Origin: Verrucomicrobia subdivision 3 bacterium UBA7542
GTDB lineage: Bacteria > Verrucomicrobiota > Verrucomicrobiia > Limisphaerales > UBA11358
DNA length: 9,256 nt
Direction: 5' to 3'
Assembly: GCA_002479245.1 (NCBI GenBank)
Contig: DLMG01000268.1
Span: 1 to 9,256 of the forward strand
A program made the translations under genes and the position numbers. The notes under the pieces were generated by a model. It made no database searches and had not been told where the DNA came from. It worked only from the letters and a program-made list of their open reading frames with translations. Positions 6,304-9,256 of the stretch are shown here, piece after piece (within the stretch, counting starts at the first letter, position 1; every line of letters starts with the position of its first letter).

Positions 6304-7592
6304 TTGCACCGCTGACATCAAATACGCAGGCCATCCTGCTGTTGACGGCTCCGCTTGTCGCGGGGCGCAACGACTCGTCGGCTGAACTTCTGACTTTTGG
6401 CGAATACAACCGTCTCGCTCGGATGCTTCGTGAGAAACAGAAGCAACCGGCTGATCTTATCGGTTCCGATGCGAGTGACGTCATTGACTTGTGCGCGAAA
6501 GTTTTTGGCCGGGCGCGCCTTGATGCTTTGCTGGAACGCGGTTTCCTGCTGAGTCAGGCGGTAGATCGGTGGAACGCCCGCGCTATCTGGGTCGTCAGCC
6601 GTGCAGACGCCTCTTATCCGCGCCGGTTCAAGACACGGTTGAAGGAGGACGCGCCGCCGCTTCTTTACGGGTGCGGCGATGCGGCTCTGTTGGAGAAGGG
6701 CGGATTGGCGGTTGTCGGCTCGCGCCATGTGGATGACGAGTTGATTATCTACACGGAACGTGTCGGTCGCGTGGCTGCAGAAGCCCACCGCACGCTCATT
6801 TCAGGTGCTGCGCGGGGAATTGACCGTGCAGCCATGAATGGAGCTTTACAGGCTGGCGGAACCGTTGCTGGAGTGATGAGTGACAGTCTGGAGCGAGCTG
6901 CTGTTGCGAGCGATAACCGGGAATCATTGATGGATAAACGGCTTGTTCTTGTCTCACCTTATGACCCGGCAGCGGGTTTCAACGTCGGCCATGCCATGCA
7001 GCGCAACAAGTTTATCTATGCGTTATCAGATGCGGCGCTGGTGGTTTCGGCTGACTTTCAGAAAGGCGGCACATGGGAGGGAGCCATTGAGCAACTGGAA
7101 CGTTTGCATTTTGTGCCGGTCTTCGTGCGCAATGGAGAAAATGGCGGCAAGGGCAACCGCGCTCTCATTCAACGAGGCGGGCGACCCTGGCCGGAACCTC
7201 ACAGCGGTAGCGATTTAATTGAGGCAATGAAAGAAGCGGCGGCTGCCGTGGCTACCGAGCCGCAGCAGGAAACACTTTCGTTCGCGCTTCGTGAAAAAAC
7301 TGCTTCGTCCTACGATGAAAAGAGTGCGAAGCTGTTTGTGACGCCCTCTAAGTCGGCATCGTCATCAGAACAAACCGAATCCCCGGCGACACGGCTCCTT
7401 TCCTCGGTACGGCAGATTCTTTTGCAGGAGCTTGGGGAAGCGCAAACCGAGAGCCAAATTGCAGAACTTCTCGGAGTGACGAAAACTCAAGCCAAGACGT
7501 GGTTAATTCAGTTGGTTGAAGAGGGAACTTTGAAGAAACTTTCCAAGCCGGTGCGTTTCCGCGCGGCCAAATCTTCCGACCAGCTTCTTTGA
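6300..7592 (+). CDS. dprA: DprA/Smf-like DNA-processing protein (SLOG domain plus winged helix)
   Basis: DprA binds single-stranded DNA and loads RecA during transformation; relatives with the SLOG fold also occur in defence loci. In this 430-residue protein the N-terminal 60-115 region is helical and leads into YPRRF...DAPPLLYG, the usual entry to the DprA core. The SLOG Rossmann domain (about 118-298) shows AVVGSR (137-142), the signature SGAARGID (168-175), MQRNKFIYALSDAALVV (233-249), and KGGTWEGAIEQL (255-266) in place of the canonical GSL.TA segment. A low-complexity, serine- and glutamate-rich linker (about 315-365) leads to a C-terminal winged helix with ESQIAELLGVTKTQAKTWL (384-402). 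ATG 6300 overlaps the preceding TGA, and the protein-like sequence begins there. A role with the helicase-PRTase is inferred from coupling. It is unlikely to be the organism's competence DprA, though that cannot be excluded. Confidence 0.85.
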   Translation: MIAPLTSNTQAILLLTAPLVAGRNDSSAELLTFGEYNRLARMLREKQKQPADLIGSDASDVIDLCAKVFGRARLDALLERGFLLSQAVDRWNARAIWVVSRADASYPRRFKTRLKEDAPPLLYGCGDAALLEKGGLAVVGSRHVDDELIIYTERVGRVAAEAHRTLISGAARGIDRAAMNGALQAGGTVAGVMSDSLERAAVASDNRESLMDKRLVLVSPYDPAAGFNVGHAMQRNKFIYALSDAALVVSADFQKGGTWEGAIEQLERLHFVPVFVRNGENGGKGNRALIQRGGRPWPEPHSGSDLIEAMKEAAAAVATEPQQETLSFALREKTASSYDEKSAKLFVTPSKSASSSEQTESPATRLLSSVRQILLQELGEAQTESQIAELLGVTKTQAKTWLIQLVEEGTLKKLSKPVRFRAAKSSDQLL

Positions 7593-7700
7593 TTTCGCTG
7601 AATCTTAATGAATTTCATTGCGTTCACCGGCAAATGCCAGCGTTGTGTTTATTTTGATTAGTTCGGACAGCCTTTGTCGCATGGGTCGGATAAATTGGTT

Positions 7701-7794
7701 AAAGGTTGAGAGCGGGAATTATTAGAAAATCGTGGCGGCAAGCAGCCGCGGTCATGCTGCCGGAGGAATGTTTCAGTCCGGCTGTTTTGTTTTT
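7701..7794 (+). repeat. 94-bp dispersed repeat, copy 1 (terminator-like 3' end)
   Basis: It aligns without gaps to 8512-8605 in the same orientation, with about 11 mismatches in 94 by my count. The central block from 7727 to 7757 is identical in both. Inside are a small hairpin GCGGC-AAGCA-GCCGC (7735-7749) and a second stem GCCGGA/TCCGGC (7759-7764 with 7777-7782), followed by a T-rich tract (7783-7794). It probably terminates the dprA transcript. DNA between 7593 and 7700 shows nothing else recognisable. Confidence 0.75.
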
Positions 7795-7822
7795 GCGCGA
7801 ACACAAGGGGCCGAACCGCCGC

Positions 7823-7852
7823 TTGACAAAATGGGGCTGTGGTGGGAAATAT
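7823..7852 (+). promoter_or_regulatory. Promoter of the antitoxin-toxin pair
   Basis: A perfect -35 box TTGACA (7823-7828) is followed after 18 bp by AAATAT (7847-7852) as a poor -10. Transcription would begin at or next to the ATG at 7858, which predicts a leaderless message. The -10 lies inside the palindrome 7842-7857. Confidence 0.45.
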
Positions 7853-7857
7853 CCCAC
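7842..7857. promoter_or_regulatory. Candidate operator: palindrome directly upstream of the antitoxin gene
   Basis: GTGGGA (7842-7847) and TCCCAC (7852-7857) form a perfect inverted repeat with a 4-bp centre. It covers the -10 region and abuts the ATG. Antitoxins with AbrB-type DNA-binding domains usually repress their own operon through such sites. The role here is inferred from position. Confidence 0.45.
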
Positions 7858-8073
7858 ATGCAATCGAGCCTGGTCAAAGCTGACGCCAAAAACCGCGTGC
7901 CCATCCGTGGCACAAAAAAGGGCCAGCAATACCTGGTGACGGCTGAAAATGGCGGCTGGTGGATCATCCCTGCGCCCAAAGTCAAAACCCCAACCCGGGA
8001 AATGGAGGGCGTTGTGGCTGATACCTGGAACAAGCTCGGCCCCGCTCCGGAAATTGATTATGACAAAATTTGA
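7858..8073 (+). CDS. AbrB/SpoVT-type antitoxin
   Basis: This small protein of 71 residues would neutralise the toxin encoded immediately downstream and repress the operon. Residues 4-38 (LVKADAKNRVPIRG, then GQQYLV, then GGWWIIPA) have the pattern of a swapped-hairpin AbrB domain: strand, KNRV/I turn, G..Y.V strand, hydrophobic final strand. The C-terminal half, with an acidic end EIDYDKI, would be the flexible toxin-binding tail. ATG 7858 is chosen because the domain starts there and a palindrome with promoter elements sits just before it. An in-frame ATG at 7831 would add nine residues that fit the domain poorly. The gene overlaps the toxin gene by 14 nt, as expected of a type II pair. The family call is by motif pattern only. 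Confidence 0.68.
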   Translation: MQSSLVKADAKNRVPIRGTKKGQQYLVTAENGGWWIIPAPKVKTPTREMEGVVADTWNKLGPAPEIDYDKI

Positions 8074-8380
8074 GCGTGGGGACGTGGTGATCGTGGATTT
8101 GGGCATGATGGCAAAAGCAAGGCCGTGCGTTGTGGTTTCTGTGCGCGAGCCGGACCGTGAACGCAAAATGTCCGTGGTGGTTCCGATGACCACCGAGATT
8201 CGCGGCGGCGCGTGCGAAGTTCCGTTTCCAAAACCGGCATGGCTCAAGGAAGAGTCCGTGGTGAATGTCCTGGGCATTGCCGGAGTGGACCATGCGAAAA
8301 TAGTCCGCCGGCTTTCCGCCTTCCCCAAAGACAGCTTTTCCAAAGTCGAGGACGTTTGCGCCCGGATGCTTGGGTTATAG
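8060..8380 (+). CDS. MazF/PemK-family toxin (predicted endoribonuclease)
   Basis: MazF-like toxins are sequence-specific, ribosome-independent mRNA endonucleases that arrest growth when the antitoxin is degraded. The 106-residue product has the typical start FERGDVVIVDLG (4-15) and the core strand ARPCVVVSV (20-28) with the conserved RP. The SVVVPMTTE strand (38-46), the VVNVLGIAGVDHAKIVRRLS region (67-86), and the usual C-terminal helix follow. ATG 8060 lies inside the last antitoxin codons, giving a 14-nt overlap and tight coupling, and yields a normal family length. The frame is open further upstream but that part is antitoxin shadow. Whether it is active, and which RNA sequence it would cut, cannot be read from the sequence. 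Confidence 0.8.
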   Translation: MTKFERGDVVIVDLGMMAKARPCVVVSVREPDRERKMSVVVPMTTEIRGGACEVPFPKPAWLKEESVVNVLGIAGVDHAKIVRRLSAFPKDSFSKVEDVCARMLGL

Positions 8381-8400
8381 CTGTCACCGCCGCTTTGTCA

Positions 8401-8476
8401 CGGAGCGCGGATTGTTCTCAATCCGCAGCGGCTGGACTGGTCGGAAAAGCAGCGAGTTGGGACAACTCGCGCTCCG
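8401..8476. repeat. Composite palindromic element with nested hairpins
   Basis: Outer arms CGGAGC (8401-8406) and GCTCCG (8471-8476) enclose two perfect 8-bp hairpins. One is GCGGATTG-TTCT-CAATCCGC (8407-8426). The other is GCGAGTTG-GGA-CAACTCGC (8452-8470). They abut the outer arms exactly, leaving a 25-nt linker. As RNA or extruded DNA this makes a neat three-way junction. From memory, intergenic palindromes with GGAGCGCGG...CCGCGCTCC-like arms are common in verrucomicrobial genomes. Confidence 0.65.
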
Positions 8477-8511
8477 GTTTTCAACTTAAAATTCAAATTA
8501 AGACACTATCG

Positions 8512-8605
8512 AAAGGTTGAGCGCTGGAATTGCTGGAAAATCGTGGCGGCAAGCAGCCGCGGTCATGCAGCCGAACTGATGTTTCAGTCCGGCTGTTTTG
8601 TTTTG
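8512..8605 (+). repeat. 94-bp dispersed repeat, copy 2
   Basis: This direct copy of 7701-7794 lies 811 bp downstream. Together the copies bracket the antitoxin-toxin pair and the composite palindrome. Changes cluster at 8522-8535 and 8574-8578. The second cluster makes the 3' hairpin of this copy longer and better paired than that of copy 1. Confidence 0.75.
8568..8604 (+). terminator. Intrinsic terminator within repeat copy 2
   Basis: CAGCCGAACTGA (8568-8579) pairs with TCAGTCCGGCTG (8584-8595) over 12 positions with one A/C mismatch and a 4-nt loop. A T-rich tract (8596-8604) follows directly. It would end transcripts from the toxin gene before the promoter at 8623. Confidence 0.7.
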
Positions 8606-8622
8606 GCCCGAATACATGGAGT

Positions 8623-8651
8623 TTGACTCGGCGGCTGGGCAAACGTAAATT
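8623..8651 (+). promoter_or_regulatory. Sigma70-like promoter of the polyprenyl synthase gene
   Basis: TTGACT (8623-8628), 17 bp, then TAAATT (8646-8651): a near-consensus promoter. Transcription would start near 8658, within about three bases of the ATG at 8661, so the message should be leaderless or nearly so. Confidence 0.6.
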
Positions 8652-8660
8652 TCCAGCCGA

Positions 8661-9256
8661 ATGCTGGTTGCTGAATCAAAGGTGGCGAGTGCAAATGCGG
8701 TTGACTCGCCTGATGCCAATCCGAATCGTTCCTGGAAACAAATCGTGGAACCGGTGGAGCCTTTTCTTCAGGCGGTCACGCGGCAATTGATCCGGCAGGT
8801 CAACAATTTTGATCCGCAAGTCATTCCCTATGCGCAATACGCCCTGAATGGCGGCGGGAAACATTTGCGTCCCACGATTCTGGCGCTGTCCGCCGGCGCG
8901 CTCGGCGAGGTCACTGAGGCGCACGTGACGGCGGCGGTCATCATTGAAATGGTGCACCTGGCCACGCTGGTGCACGACGATGTGATGGACGAGGCGGAAA
9001 TCCGCCGCGACCAGCTCACGCTGGCGGCCAATTGGGGCAACGAAATCGCCGTGCTGTTCGGTGATTGTCTGTTTGCGCAGGCGTTGAAACTGGCGGCCAG
9101 CTTTCCGACGCCGGAAGTTTGCCGCGCCGTCGCGATGGCGACGAACACGGTTTGTTCCGGGGAAATTTTGCAGACGCAGCACCGCCACAAGTTTCAAATC
9201 TCGCGGCGCGAGTATTTCCGCGTCATCGAAATGAAAACCGCCGAACTGTTCACGCT
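8661..9256 (+). CDS. Trans-polyprenyl diphosphate synthase (IspB/octaprenyl type), N-terminal part
   Basis: These enzymes add isopentenyl diphosphate units to an allylic primer, making the long prenyl tail of menaquinone or ubiquinone. The visible 198 residues contain the substrate-binding GGGKHLRP (64-71) and the first aspartate-rich motif HDDVMDEAEIRR (105-116), with DDxxD at 106-110 for magnesium-diphosphate binding. The WGNE..VLFGDCLFA region (125-139) also fits the family. The residue five before DDxxD is alanine (A101), as in long-chain synthases such as E. coli IspB, whereas shorter-chain enzymes carry a bulky aromatic there. The second DDxxD lies beyond the window, so the gene is cut at base 9256. 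ATG 8661 is the first start after the in-frame stop at 8646. There is no Shine-Dalgarno. The extra N-terminal 22 residues look disordered. Confidence 0.92.
   Translation, partial: MLVAESKVASANAVDSPDANPNRSWKQIVEPVEPFLQAVTRQLIRQVNNFDPQVIPYAQYALNGGGKHLRPTILALSAGALGEVTEAHVTAAVIIEMVHLATLVHDDVMDEAEIRRDQLTLAANWGNEIAVLFGDCLFAQALKLAASFPTPEVCRAVAMATNTVCSGEILQTQHRHKFQISRREYFRVIEMKTAELFT

Noticed and set aside
7608..7620. AATGAA-T-TTCATT inverted repeat after dprA as a terminator
   Set aside because: It is short and AT-rich with no T tract. The hairpin in repeat copy 1 is the better candidate.
7732..7857. Longer antitoxin start at or after 7732
   Set aside because: The extension would translate repeat copy 1, its terminator and the promoter region, and adds no AbrB-like sequence.
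8498..8719. Minus-strand peptides containing MTAAACRHDF encoded in both 94-bp repeats
   Set aside because: The similarity comes from the DNA repeat itself. Hairpins and T tracts explain the conservation better than coding.

Overview
The window looks like a high-GC, Gram-negative-type bacterial chromosome. No 16S rRNA or other taxonomic marker is present. Verrucomicrobiota, possibly the Pedosphaera/Limisphaerales side, is my best guess. It rests on three things: the near absence of Shine-Dalgarno sequences, the dispersed palindromic repeats in the intergenic DNA, and the general look of the proteins. This is an impression, not a proof.

Layout, left to right. Positions 1-843 hold the C-terminal part of a molybdenum hydroxylase large subunit (xanthine dehydrogenase/aldehyde oxidase family), cut by the window edge. 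Next comes about 575 bp of decayed DNA that still carries the C-terminal tail of a dihydroorotate dehydrogenase-like protein. The housekeeping pair rpsO (ribosomal protein S15) and pnp (PNPase) follows, each with its own intrinsic terminator, and with a stem-loop in the pnp leader.

Positions 4129-7592 form an accessory island. It starts with a 33-codon remnant whose first 14 residues look like the start of a type I restriction methylase (HsdM). A RecQ-family helicase joined to a ComFC-like phosphoribosyltransferase follows, interrupted by a +1 frame change at a CCC-C site. A DprA-like SLOG/winged-helix protein comes last. Consecutive start and stop codons overlap as ATGA, so this is one translationally coupled unit. 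Its parts (SF2 helicase, PRTase, DprA) mirror ComFA, ComFC and DprA of natural competence. Its setting suggests a DNA-processing or phage-defence operon.

Positions 7701-8605 hold an AbrB-type antitoxin and MazF/PemK-type toxin pair. It lies between two direct copies of a 94-bp repeat that ends in a terminator-like hairpin, and a 76-bp multi-hairpin palindrome sits beside it. The window closes with the N-terminal two-thirds of a trans-polyprenyl diphosphate synthase (quinone side-chain synthesis).

Three genes (rpsO, the antitoxin and the polyprenyl synthase) have sigma70-like promoters so close to the start codon that their transcripts would be leaderless or nearly so.
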